21,573 nt of DNA, from the NCBI GenBank assembly GCA_020650975.1, contig JAIPMN010004202.1, positions 7,895 to 29,467 on the forward strand, written 5' to 3'. Both the position numbers and the translations under genes were made by a program. Of this stretch, positions 9,772 to 18,322 are shown in pieces. Each line of letters begins with the position of its first letter. Positions within the stretch are counted from its first letter, which is position 1. The stretch is from Apostichopus californicus (taxonomy: Eukaryota > Echinodermata > Holothuroidea > Aspidochirotida > Stichopodidae). A model generated the notes under the pieces. It searched no databases and had not been told where the DNA came from. It worked only from the letters and a program-made list of their open reading frames with translations.

Positions 9772-10137
9772 AGGCATTGAAGACTCGCCCCAAACCGCGT
9801 GCGGCCATCTGAAAAAGTTAACTTTCCGTTGCTTGCAAGTGACGTTTTGTTCGTGTCGCTACAAAATGCAGACAGTACAGTAATAAAACATGATACCTTG
9901 TTATCTTTAGCTGGACCTGAGATGTCCATCGCTGTATTGTTTGTACACTGTGCTGTGGGTATTGACCGCAGCTGTTTGTACTGTCTATACACTAGTGTCT
10001 AATTACCGATGGTAGCAAGCTGTATTTGTTTTTTTCTGTGATCGATGTTAGTGCCTAACACTTCTGTTACACCTCATTCGAAACTAGGTCAGATTACCGG
10101 CATTAGACGTTTCTTTTTGCGCGAGTCTTCACACCCT
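9772..10137. mobile_element. 366-bp MITE with TTAA target duplication, copy 1
   Basis: The left end AGGCATTGAAGACTCGC (from 9772) and the right end GCGAGTCTTCACACCCT (to 10137) form imperfect terminal inverted repeats. Each is bordered by an intact TTAA (9768-9771 and 10138-10141). The TTAA duplication is the hallmark of piggyBac-type and some other cut-and-paste transposons, but the ends lack the usual CCC start, so I leave the superfamily open. The interior encodes no transposase. The two open frames across it (about 67 codons on + and 74 on -) are disrupted in the second copy at 15451, so they are not genes. Confidence 0.8.
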
Positions 10138-10141
10138 TTAA

Positions 10142-10912
10142 GTGTATGTTTCATACAGATTGTCTATCTTGCTTGATCAAACTCAATTATCACATCTTTT
10201 TTTGACCTTTTTGTACAGATGTTTATCCGCGTTGATTAAATATATTTGCGTTTGTCTTTATCCCTATAAACAAAATTTTGCGTTTTGTAAAGAATAATGC
10301 ATTTATTTTATTTTTATTTAACAACTACAAAACTACTTTACAGTAACTATACATAAATCTATAACCATAACTTATTTGCGGATTTTTACCATGTTTGTGG
10401 TTATTGTTGCTAAAGATTCCAAGCTGGGAAAACCACCTTTCTATACTTCATGAACTATAGGCTTCTTTGACATAACGAAACGAATTAAGCAAATTCGAGA
10501 CAGAATAGGTGATGTATTAATTAATGAATTTCAGACAGTTCACAAATTATCAATACTCAGTTCATATAACAGTTACTGAAGTATGAAAATTTGAGGAAAA
10601 AAATGACATTTTATGTTTTTTGATCGGAAAGAATATTAGTGAAAAGGTTATAACTTACTTTTCCTTCGTTGGTGACACTCTCTTGACTTTAGATTCCACT
10701 TTGAGAGCAACTATAAAAGTTCACCAGCTAATTGAGATGTGTTTCATACGAAAGAAATATACTTAAACCACGAACGAACAATCGTTTAATGAAACCTTCA
10801 TATGCGCAACTTGCAAGTACGTAAATCGACTCCGATATCGCGTGCCAAATGACTGCAAATGGCATTCTTAGCCAATCAGAAAAAACATTTGTTGTCAGAG
10901 GCTCGTGTAAAT
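10142..10912. other. AT-rich stretch, nothing recognised
   Basis: No coding or structural signal is seen until the reverse-transcriptase relic begins at about 10913. Confidence 0.45.
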
Positions 10913-11534
10913 AAGCTGGTACTAATTGACTTAAGCTCGGCTTTTGACACTAATGACCTTTTGTCCTTTTGTCCGTATTATCTAATGAAATTGGTATTAC
11001 TGGTATTGCCCTAAACTGGTTTAAAAGTTTTATTGTGGGCAGATCTCAAAGAGTTAGAATTGGGGGCTGTGCTTCTGATCAGATTACAATTGAGTTTGGT
11101 GTGCCACAGGGATCTGTTTTGGGTCCGGTCTTATTTAACATCTATATTCGTTCACTTTACGCTGGAGTTTCTAATGGGTTTTTATATTCATGGTTTCGCT
11201 GTTGATCACCAGGTTTATAAACACTTCATGCACCATAATCAAGGATCTATTCTGGTTGATTCTCTGCAGTCCTCCTTTGGTTGTATTCAACGTTGGATGC
11301 GCAAATATTATTTGCAACTCAAACCCTGACAAGACCCAAATAATTGTAATAGGTCCCCCTCCTATACTAAAACTGATTCATATCAAGGGTGTTATTCTTA
11401 ACACTATTGATTGTGTACGTTTTGACCAAATTGTTCGAAACCTTGGTGTTCATTTTGACGATACCATGTCTTTTCGGCATCAAATCTGTTCACTTAAATC
11501 CAGGTGCTTTCAGAATCTACGAAATATTTCATGA
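10913..11534 (+). pseudogene. Degenerate non-LTR retrotransposon reverse transcriptase
   Basis: This is a fragment of a LINE reverse transcriptase spread over at least four frame segments. Segment 1 (from 10913) carries LVLIDLSSAFDT, the motif A region with its catalytic Asp. After a frameshift, 10969-11205 holds the thumb-proximal and palm region with GVPQGSVLGP (motif B). A further shift gives GFAVDHQVYKHF, where the YADDTQ-type motif C has lost its first Asp (to Val). From about 11320 the frame reads NPDKTQIIVIGPP and then RNLGVHFDD. The order and wording fit CR1/L2/Jockey-type elements, but the clade is not certain. No start, endonuclease or 3' end is identifiable. It is a dead, 5'-truncated copy, possibly inside an intron of the gene ending at 14221. 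Confidence 0.85.
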
Positions 11535-12768
11535 GTTCGTCACATATTTCAACCATTACAAAGTAAATTTTCTTCATGGAAGCAAAAAGGAAAGTCAATT
11601 ACTTTGCCCTAAAGTGAAAGTGCATTTTGAATATTTATAAATATGTTATGTGTTGTAGATGTTACATACTAAAATAGGGTCCCTCACCCCATATAAAAGA
11701 AACACTTCGTAAGTCAGCTACAAAATTCACAAACCTTAGCCTATCTGGTTTGATAATTCATGAGCAAAGTACCATACTTTCTGCTCAACATACGTACCCA
11801 TAATTTACCACGTGACTTGCATCTGGCATTATTTTAACAGTACACCGCCTCTCCCCCGGTCCGGCAACATGATGTAGATTATAATTTTTTTGTTGTGTAA
11901 ATAATGAAATGTGTAACCTTTGATATCTAGAAGCCATCATTTTCAACCAAATTAAGAAAATGTTTCGACAAACGTATTGACATTTTTTGAAAATACTTGC
12001 ACTTTTTGCAAAACACTGCACCATTTCTCATTCAAGCACTCTTAATTTTGTTTGGGCATGTTATTACTCAGAAGAAAACTCGACTGATCAAACAAAGATG
12101 TTTTATAACAAAATGTATCTTAATTATGGAGTAATAAATCTTTACAATTGACTGTAAACGTACATCGAAACCCAAGCACATTCATATTAGTACGTATTCA
12201 CTGCCGTTTACATCAACTTTTGTGTAATTTGAGCTAGGCCTATACTGGGCTTAGCCATGGTCTTTTAGAATCGAAAATTTACAAAGGTCTGCGTCAGAGT
12301 TGTTTTAGAAGTACAAATCCTTCTTGATGCGATCGTTGTGATGACTAATATACTATACATTGAAGCGATTTGGATTGTTAATCCTTATTGGTTTAAAGGA
12401 AACATACACTTTTCGTTAGTCACCAGTGCATGCAGAGTGAGATTTGTGACGGTACATAGTACATGGTACGTTGATGACATTATGCGTGTATCGGCATAAG
12501 AACAATTGGTTTGACCTAGTGTTATGTGGCACACGGCAAGTACTGAAGATTGTCAGAGTAAAACTTTCATAACACATCTGAAACGTACAAAAGAAAGAAC
12601 GTTCTTCTGCCTTTCTGTGGAAAGTGTTAACTGATTGTAAACTCTGGGACTTTTCTCCAGAACCACATTCTTCAATATAATTTAAGTACATTATGAAAAT
12701 TGTGTTCATAGTTCCTGTCTGTTATAAACAGGATTTCAGATAGTAATAATGATGAAAAGTTACCATCC
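11535..12768. other. Probable intronic sequence, nothing recognised
   Basis: The stretch lies between the LINE relic and the splice acceptor at 12861-12862. Upstream exons of the + strand gene should lie to the left, but I found none I can support here. Confidence 0.35.
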
Positions 12769-12796
12769 CCTCTCCCCCCCCCCCTCCCACCCCGAC
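12769..12796 (-). other. C-tract (G-quadruplex-prone on the minus strand)
   Basis: A C-rich run (CCCCTCT, a long C run, then TCCCACCCC) lies about 65-95 bp before the acceptor of the first visible exon. It may lengthen the pyrimidine-rich region upstream of the splice site. Confidence 0.6.
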
Positions 12797-12862
12797 AGAT
12801 ACCCAGGCATTTGTGACATATATTGATATATATTTCTCGCATATTTTTTTCTCTCTTTTCAG

Positions 12863-12950
12863 GCCTCTTGTCCAACGAAAGCTGGCTACTTTGGAAAAGG
12901 CGGGACTTTCAAAGAATGATTTTTCCGAGGCAGACACCAAAATAATGAAG
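12863..12950 (+). CDS. Internal coding exon of an unrecognised gene
   Basis: A strong acceptor (CTCTCTTTTCAG, ending 12862) precedes the exon. The first base completes a codon begun in an unseen upstream exon. It then reads [20 protein letters not shown] and on to KIMK, ending exactly in phase 0 at 12950. The apparent donor is GCAAGA after AAG, a textbook GC-AG donor and not GT. The exon codes for a hydrophilic segment likely to form a helix ([11 protein letters not shown]). It joins in frame to the exon at 13895. The open frame continues past 12950 to 12995, so a read-through or alternative end is formally possible, but that extension looks non-coding. Confidence 0.55.
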
Positions 12951-13894
12951 GCAAGAAATTATCAATTTTATAAATTCTGTGCACCTCCTAGATAAAGGAT
13001 GAAATTCATGTCAGTAAAATTAGGTCTTGATATGTTATAGTCGAACTGTTCAAATAAAATGAAAATTTAAGTAATTGTAATGTTTCTACAGCTATTCTGT
13101 TTTTCAAGATATCCTCTTTCTATAATATCCTTTCTCTGGTATGCTCCTTTAACACTAAAAGGCATAACTGGTAATGTTAATCCATTGTTTAATAAATCCT
13201 AATAACCCGAGGAAAACCTGGTATTGATCTACATTACTGTACTCATATAAACCAACGGAACAGGATGGATGCCATACAATACCATTTGTCCTTGACAAAC
13301 TTGTACCATGTCATCAGAGGCCCTAAAATCTTGCTGTTTTTTACCATTGAGTTTTGTGTTGCACCTGAGGAATGGCCAATCATAAGGCTTGTTATAGTCT
13401 GGTCATCTTATACGTGATGAATGACAGCTGTCTAAGTTAAAGCATCATCTCTCAAAAGTTAAACAGTGTTGTAGAAATACAACATGGACTGACAATTATA
13501 ACAGTGGGCTTAATTAACAGTCATCAACATATCAACATTAATTTTGTTTCGATAATTTTGTTAATTTGATAATGGTCTTGAACATATCAAAATTAATTTT
13601 GTTTCGATAAATTTGTGCCTAAAGTCATCCTTAAACTGTAGGGCTATCTACATACAAGATGTGAAAGTGAGTATTAAATAGCCTATCATATAATTACGAG
13701 ACACTAACGGCACAGTCAATTAGGCATCGATATGGTCGGGAAAACCAACATTTTTATGTTTTGCACCTACATCACCTCTATGGCTTTCATCTCCTGTATA
13801 ATACCATCATGGCGTTATGTCCCTCCTCATTCCTCTTAATCCACTGAATGTTTGATGCAACTAGCTATTTTCAAACTTTTCCCTCCTTTTTCAG
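12951..13894 (+). other. Phase-0 GC-AG intron
   Basis: The 944-bp intron begins AAG|GCAAGA and ends with the pyrimidine-rich CCCTCCTTTTTCAG|GAC. GC donors are a small minority of animal introns and normally keep the rest of the donor consensus, as here. The intron contains a 55-bp-spaced duplication (13526-13561 and 13581-13616, AACATATCAA-ATTAATTTTG type) and nothing else I recognise. Confidence 0.55.
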
Positions 13895-14221
13895 GACCCA
13901 AAGCAGCAGAGTATATTGAACTTTCTCGAACAGTCTTTCTCAGAAGAATTATCCCAAGAAGAATTGGAAGCTCTGGACAATGCGGAAACCAGACATGAGA
14001 TGGAGATAACTGGTGGGGCTAGACCCAAACAGGAACGATCTCTCTTAGATGGACTATGCAGAGAGGACGGGCAAGATAATCAAGAAGATGACCCAGAAAA
14101 TGGAAGTCATGAGATGGAACTGAAGAAGAGAACAACACCTGATCAAACTCCAGTCACCTTGGACAATCTTTGGAGTACAACTAGTCGTCCATCAAAAAGA
14201 TTAAAGTGTGACTCAAGCTGA
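13895..14221 (+). CDS. Terminal coding exon, acidic nuclear-like C-terminus, unknown protein
   Basis: In phase 0 after the acceptor the exon reads DPKQQSILNFLEQSFSEEL and ends TSRPSKRLKCDSS with TGA at 14219-14221, giving 108 residues. QQSILNFL resembles a PCNA-interacting peptide (Q-x-x-aliphatic-x-x-aromatic-aromatic), but the last position is Leu, so it is degenerate. An acidic stretch follows (EELSQEELEALDNAE), with more acidic and polar sequence (DGQDNQEDDPENG), and a short basic RPSKRLK near the end could be a nuclear localisation signal. Composition suggests a disordered C-terminal tail of a nuclear protein, perhaps in DNA replication or repair. That is inference; I do not recognise the family. 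Upstream exons other than 12863-12950 are not identified. Confidence 0.65.
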   Translation, partial: DPKQQSILNFLEQSFSEELSQEELEALDNAETRHEMEITGGARPKQERSLLDGLCREDGQDNQEDDPENGSHEMELKKRTTPDQTPVTLDNLWSTTSRPSKRLKCDSS

Positions 14222-14338
14222 TAAGGACAGGACAGCTGGATGCTTTTCTGCCCACATGAATATCAGTGTGCTTAATAGTGATATTTTGTATATCTTAATT
14301 GTAGAATTTACAGAGTTGTATGTATTTGTATGTATTTT

Positions 14339-14510
14339 AGATCCTCCTGCAAGCAGGAACTCGAGAAGAAGCCATCATCGGCTTATCAAAGCCGCAAGCT
14401 GACCGAAGTCAGTCTCTTAGATTCATATTTAACGTCCATGACTATGAATTGTCAACAACTCTGTAACTGGACGACATACATTAATCTTGGAGTGACTCAA
14501 ACTCGAGACC
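14339..14510 (-). mobile_element. SINE copy 2, antisense in the 3' UTR
   Basis: On the minus strand the order is a decayed B-box region (near 14500-14490), body, GCGGCTTTGATAAGCCGATG, the palindrome TCCTGC-TT-GCAGGA with GGATCT, then a TACAAATACATACA tail (14338-14318). The body aligns well with the full-length copy at 16798-17022 (shared AACGTCCATG and GACGACA words). The copy is truncated inside the tRNA-like head. Confidence 0.8.
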
Positions 14511-14678
14511 TTAGTTTATAAATTTGAATGGAAAAATTATATTTGTTGGTTTCCAAAGCAACTACGACTAAAGCCCCTAAGAGGGCACAGATGTGTGGGT
14601 GATTGTGGGGATGTTGGAGGGGAGGGGAGTGTTTGAACCGTTCTGTTATAATCCATCAGTTTTAGTAAAGCAACCACA

Positions 14679-14684
14679 AATAAA
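14679..14684 (+). terminator. Polyadenylation signal AATAAA
   Basis: A canonical AATAAA lies 458 nt after the stop codon and is followed within about 20 nt by a G-rich downstream element. It is the best candidate 3' end for the gene whose last exon is 13895-14221. Confidence 0.45.
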
Positions 14685-14700
14685 GAAGTCAAAAGACCTG

Positions 14701-15403
14701 GGGTGGGGGAGGGGTGCTACTGTAAATCATCAGTGAATCACAACTGGAAATCATAAAAGAAATGCATTCTTCCATCCATGACTTACATGTGTCAAGAATG
14801 AAATCTGGTTGTTGTGTGGCACGGGGGTAGATGTCTGTGGAGAGGAGGTATTCCACTTCCCCTTTGAGAAATTTTAATACGGATTAAAGGGGCTTAGTCG
14901 TAAATTGGTGTATAATTAGCAACTTCTGAAGTACTTTAGGTTCACTTTTTCCTCCCACAGATATTGGCAATTTCCTTTCCTTCAGATTTTTTGGCATGAC
15001 CCTGGAACATTATTTGACGACCCCACCTTTGAGTTTTGCTAACTTCCATTAAAATTTTGCACACTTCATTTACAATAAGTCTATATATTTCTGGTGCCAA
15101 CAATGGTAAGTCACAGACCAATTAAATTGCTTGAACAAAGCATGAGTTTGAATATTCAGCACATATTTTATTTGAAATCAAAATTGTTTTGGAGCTGAAA
15201 TCCGAGTATGATGGGGGCACAACAGAATAAGTTACATACATTTCCTACGGTACAGTGTTTCTATCCACATGCCTTGACAATTCTGGGATATTAAATTTGC
15301 TATACCGTGGTATTTTTGGCACTGATATTGGTTAATGGGATCGTATATTATGTCATCTGTTAACAGAGATGCCATTGGTGAACTGAAGTTAACCTGTTCA
15401 CTC
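14701..15403. other. Intergenic stretch, nothing recognised
   Basis: Apart from the G-rich run at 14700-14718 there are only short random ORFs. Confidence 0.4.
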
Positions 15404-15665
15404 TGTACGAAAATAGCATGGATTATGAATGAAATATAATGGTTAATTAAAGGCATTGAAGACTCGCCCCAAACCGCGTGCCGCGCTCTGAAAAAAAGTT
15501 AGCTTTCCGTTGCTTGCAAGTGACGTTTTCTTCTTGTCGCTACAAAATGCAGACAGTAATGAAACGTGATACATTGTTATCTTTTATCTAGACCTGAGAT
15601 GTCCATCGCTGCTATATATACACTGTACAAAAATAACAAGGATTATTAATGAGATATAATGGTTA
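15404..15665. repeat. 42-bp direct repeats flanking the truncated MITE
   Basis: Positions 15404-15445 and 15624-15665 are direct repeats with about 37 of 42 identical bases (TGTAC...AATATAATGGTTA type). They bracket the truncated MITE copy. They are far too long and diverged for a transposase-made duplication, so they point to a separate segmental duplication. Confidence 0.7.
15451..15623 (+). mobile_element. TTAA MITE copy 2, right end missing
   Basis: After TTAATTAA (15443-15450) the sequence AGGCATTGAAGACTCGCCCC and the next ~150 bp match the left part of the MITE at 9772, including TTGCTTGCAAGTGACGTTTT and CCTGAGATGTCCATCGCTG. The match stops near ACACTGTAC. The right inverted repeat is absent. 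Small indels relative to copy 1 destroy the open frames seen there. Confidence 0.8.
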
Positions 15666-15669
15666 GTAA

Positions 15670-16655
15670 ATGATATTGCTCACTGTGAGATATCCTATAG
15701 AGCTGTTAGATGCTACAACCATGCAGTCATTAGTTGTGAAACATCTTGTCGAGAAATGTGGATCTCCAACTATTTAGCTTTGCATGGATTACCTATTTTC
15801 TCAAAGTTTTTTTCTTCTGGCATATGGTAAGAGAGGTGATGGAACAACAAGTGGGAAGGAATGTCACTGCACATTGTCACCGTTGAGTTTGTGGCAGGAC
15901 TGTGTAGGGACAGGCAAGATTGGTGTAAATATATACTTTCCAAAGTCTAATAAAATGGAAGCGTCCATTATAAATAGAGGGAACGAAAAAGACAATGTTA
16001 CGTCAAGTTCAGGCATGGTTGTATGTGGACAGGCAATATAGGTGTAAAGGCTTTCCAAGGTCTTATGAATGAAAACACCTCTTTTATATAAATGTTTTTC
16101 TATGAATATGAATCTAATATCAATGTGCGATAGAAATTTTCAGTTTGCATTAAGAAGACTTTAAAAATGCAAACAATTTTTGGTTTTGTTTATTGTGTTA
16201 ATTTCAGAGCTACTGTACTGTAGTAGAAAAGTCTGTTGAAAGTCTGCCACTTTTTAAGTTAAGGAGAGATAAACAAAATAGACTAGACCTTAATAATACT
16301 TCAAAACTGATGGTGTAAATCTAGTCTACATGTTGTCAAATTAGATGCATTGTAAGAATGAATGTTTACAGATGTTCTTAGCATTAACTCTTTGGGCAAA
16401 CAACTAGTAATTATACCTTTCTTGATGACAAGAAACGTTATTTAACCACAGTGGCTCTGGTCATGAATCATGCGTAGTATTGTACTGTTGTAACACGATT
16501 ATATAAGGCACCATGTCAGCTGCAAACTCCTGCTCTGTCAAGATGAATCAATATTAAACAATTGGGATTGTCTCTGAAAAACTGCAGTGTCGATTCTCTC
16601 AGACTCTCCAAACCCATGCACTTACCTGTTTTGGGAATTTGTTAGCCACGCACCT
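15670..16655. other. Stretch with one diverged internal duplication, no recognised gene
   Basis: GGACAGGCAAGATTGGTGTA near 15908 and GGACAGGCAATATAGGTGTA near 16027 are followed by related CTTTCCAA-GTCT words, indicating a diverged ~120-bp tandem duplication. The 85-codon ORF across it has no recognisable domain and is not supported as a gene. Confidence 0.4.
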
Positions 16656-16659
16656 ACGT

Positions 16660-16797
16660 CATATACATATGCATTATCCTTAAACATATGCATTACATAT
16701 ACATATGCATTACATATGCATTACATATACATATGCATTACATATGCATTATGCATTACATATACATATGTATGTATGTATGTATGTATGTATATGT
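16660..16797. repeat. ATATGCATTAC-type simple tandem array and TATG run
   Basis: Repeated CATATACATATGCATTA words end in a (TATG)n run at 16768-16797. The same CATATACATATGCATTATCC word reappears at 17028-17047, on the other side of the SINE. The SINE therefore appears to have inserted into this array, or its tail seeded part of it. Confidence 0.8.
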
Positions 16798-17022
16798 GAT
16801 CTTCCCGCAAGCAGGAACTCGCGAAAGAAGCCATGAAGGCTTATAGACTCGCAAGCTGACCGAAGCCAATCTCTCGGCACACATCCATTTAACGTCCATG
16901 TCGGGAAGTTGTTATTGAACAACACCCTTGCCAGACGACACACATTGCTGTCGGCGGGGAATCGAACCGGGGATCTCATGACTGGGAGACGCCGGCGTTA
17001 ACCACTAGGCTATACACTCCGC
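16798..17022 (-). mobile_element. Full-length tRNA-derived SINE, copy 3
   Basis: Reading leftward from 17022 the head begins GGCGGAGTG, followed by an A-box TAGCCTAGTGG (17013-17003) and a B-box GGTTCGATTCC (16968-16958), a pol III internal promoter. The body contains GACATGGACGTTAAATG and GGCTTCGGTCAGC. The 3' end reads GCGAGTTCCTGCTTGCGGG and AAGATC, then a (CATA)n tail. At about 225 bp plus tail it is the most complete copy here and defines the family. Related 3' ends occur at 6382, 14339 and 17049. Confidence 0.85.
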
Positions 17023-17048
17023 CTCTGCATATACATATGCATTATCCA

Positions 17049-17160
17049 TAGCGGCTTTGATAAGCCAATGATGGCTTCTTCGCGAGTTCCTGCTTGCAGG
17101 AGGATCTAAAATACGTACATACAATACACGCATATAGACATACATACACACATATACATC
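17049..17160 (+). mobile_element. SINE copy 4, 3' part and tail, opposite orientation
   Basis: The segment reads TAGCGGCTTTGATAAGCC, GATGGCTTCTTCGCGAG, TTCCTGCTTGCAGGA and GGATCT, then a long TACATA/CACA-rich tail to about 17160. The head is missing. It faces the opposite way from copy 3, only about 25 bp from it, so the two 3' regions form an inverted repeat. Confidence 0.8.
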
Positions 17161-17344
17161 CTCCAATACTATGCTCAAATGGTCAAGTCTTTAAACAGGG
17201 GGTGAAGATACCATCCATCCACTGACTCCTCCTTCCTCTTTAGGATCCACTTCAGTTACATCCCTAGTGTCAGCGAGAATCTACTAAGTGAACAAAGTGA
17301 GAGTTAGTACATAAAAACCAAGGCACAAGAGAGGACAGGAGACC

Positions 17345-17575
17345 TTAGTAATAAAATAGTTTCTTGATTGGTGGACGACAATTGAACATGCCCTTCAAGA
17401 CCTGAGCCAATATTTTGTTGTTGTTACCCACAGTTGAACCGTCTGAGAAGCCCTTGTGAACTGCAGCAATGGCCGATCTGTAGTTCTTTAATGTGTTAAC
17501 TTGTTTTCCCTCATCAAAGATTTGTGTGGAGAAGTTTGGACTTCTGTTGTAGAAGCTTCCAGGGAATGGTGATCG
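17345..17575 (-). pseudogene. Tyrosine-recombinase fragment (DIRS/Ngaro/Crypton-like)
   Basis: The minus frame from 17575 to the TAA at 17347-17345 gives 76 residues without a Met. Its centre, with NTLKNYRSAIAAVHKGF and DGSTV, then VLKGMFNCRPPIKKLF, matches the core-binding (SAM-like) region of tyrosine recombinases. These are found in DIRS/Ngaro retrotransposons and Crypton-type elements, whose usual pattern is Y-x-SAIAA-H-GF, then L-KG-F-RPP. The frame upstream is blocked by a TAA (17578-17576) but continues in the same register for a few more codons. The catalytic domain with its R-H-R-Y residues is not found to the left, so this is an isolated relic. I infer the family from remembered motif wording; a search would settle it. 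Confidence 0.65.
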
Positions 17576-17659
17576 TTAGTGGCTGCCTACGAGAAGTATT
17601 TCTCCAATCTCAAGTCATATGAACACTAACCTAGGCCTATATTGTAAGTGAAAATTGAG

Positions 17660-18070
17660 AATTCTGAACCCAGAATATATATATATATATTTTTTTAATT
17701 ATGATTATTATTGACAAAGTCTGAGGAATGACCTAGAAAAACGAAATAATTTCCTCACAAAGTCTTACGAAAACATCAATCCTACATCCAATCATTATAC
17801 TAACGCTTGTATCTTATCCAAATAATATCAAGGAAGGTTTAACAATCCGACCATGCTTGAACGATGAATCAATGTAGCCTAACACTGTTATGTTTTTAAC
17901 AAAGGATAACAATAAGCCCATATATAAGTATGGGGAATGGCGTTAATAACGTAACCTAACATGCAATATATATATGGAGATAAAACAGAAGGACACAAAA
18001 TGAAGTACACAACTTTGGCTAAAAAAGTTGATCCCAAGAAATGGGTACCTAGTTGAAAACTGCTAAAAAA
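17660..18070. other. AT-rich stretch with a short TA microsatellite
   Basis: An (AT)n run with a T-tract occurs at about 17673-17697. No exon or mobile-element end was recognised. Confidence 0.4.
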
Positions 18071-18074
18071 CGAT

Positions 18075-18275
18075 TTAGAAGGTTCGTAGCCACGTAAAAG
18101 ATAAGAATGACAACTCTCCCACGTGTCTAACACTATCGATACGATCAAAAATTTGAACAATTTTGTGCAACTTTTCATATGAATGGTCAAAGAGGAAGAA
18201 GTCAGAGTCAGGATCGATGGTAGCCACACCCCCGTTATAGACTTGACCAATTAGAGCATAGTATAAGCATCTCTT
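18075..18275 (-). other. Stop-free coding-like frame, unidentified
   Basis: Between a TAG (18278-18276) and a TAA (18077-18075) the minus strand has 66 open codons with no Met. The peptide looks protein-like: LIGQVYNGGVATIDPDSDFF, then DHSYEKLHKIVQIFDRIDSV. Its charge mix differs from the cysteine- and serine-rich shadow in the overlapping frame. It lies 500 bp upstream of the tyrosine-recombinase relic on the same strand, so it may be another piece of the same element, or an exon relic. No family is recognised. Confidence 0.3.
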
Positions 18276-18322
18276 CTAACTCCATGGTATCAGAGGATAA
18301 GGCATATGGCTATGGGGTAAGT

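Larger units (their letters stand above)
14222..14700 (+). other. 3' UTR of the + strand gene
   Basis: After the TGA at 14221 the transcript would run through an antisense SINE (14339-14510) to the AATAAA at 14679. A G-rich stretch (GGGGTGGGGGAGGGG, from about 14700) follows, as often found downstream of cleavage sites. The boundaries are predicted only. Confidence 0.45.

Noticed and set aside
9768-10002. ORFs of 74 (minus) and 67 (plus) codons inside the TTAA MITE
   Set aside because: The second MITE copy at 15451 has indels that break both frames, so they are not conserved coding sequence.
15784-16058. ORFs of 85 (plus) and 64 (minus) codons
   Set aside because: They cross a diverged tandem duplication and have no domain or splice support on either strand.
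16952-17022. Functional tRNA gene on the minus strand
   Set aside because: The A and B boxes are good, but the sequence continues into a SINE body and tail shared with other copies, and no clean anticodon loop is seen.
17216-17357. Possible + strand terminal exon: acceptor CTTCCTCTTTAG at 17233-17244, a short open frame, then AATAAA near 17350
   Set aside because: No upstream exon joins to it, and the AATAAA lies inside the better-supported minus-strand recombinase relic. The signals are likely coincidental.
17888-18250. 120-codon minus-strand ORF
   Set aside because: It is mainly a hydrophobic, cysteine-rich shadow. The overlapping frame at 18075-18275 looks more protein-like, and neither has a recognised domain.
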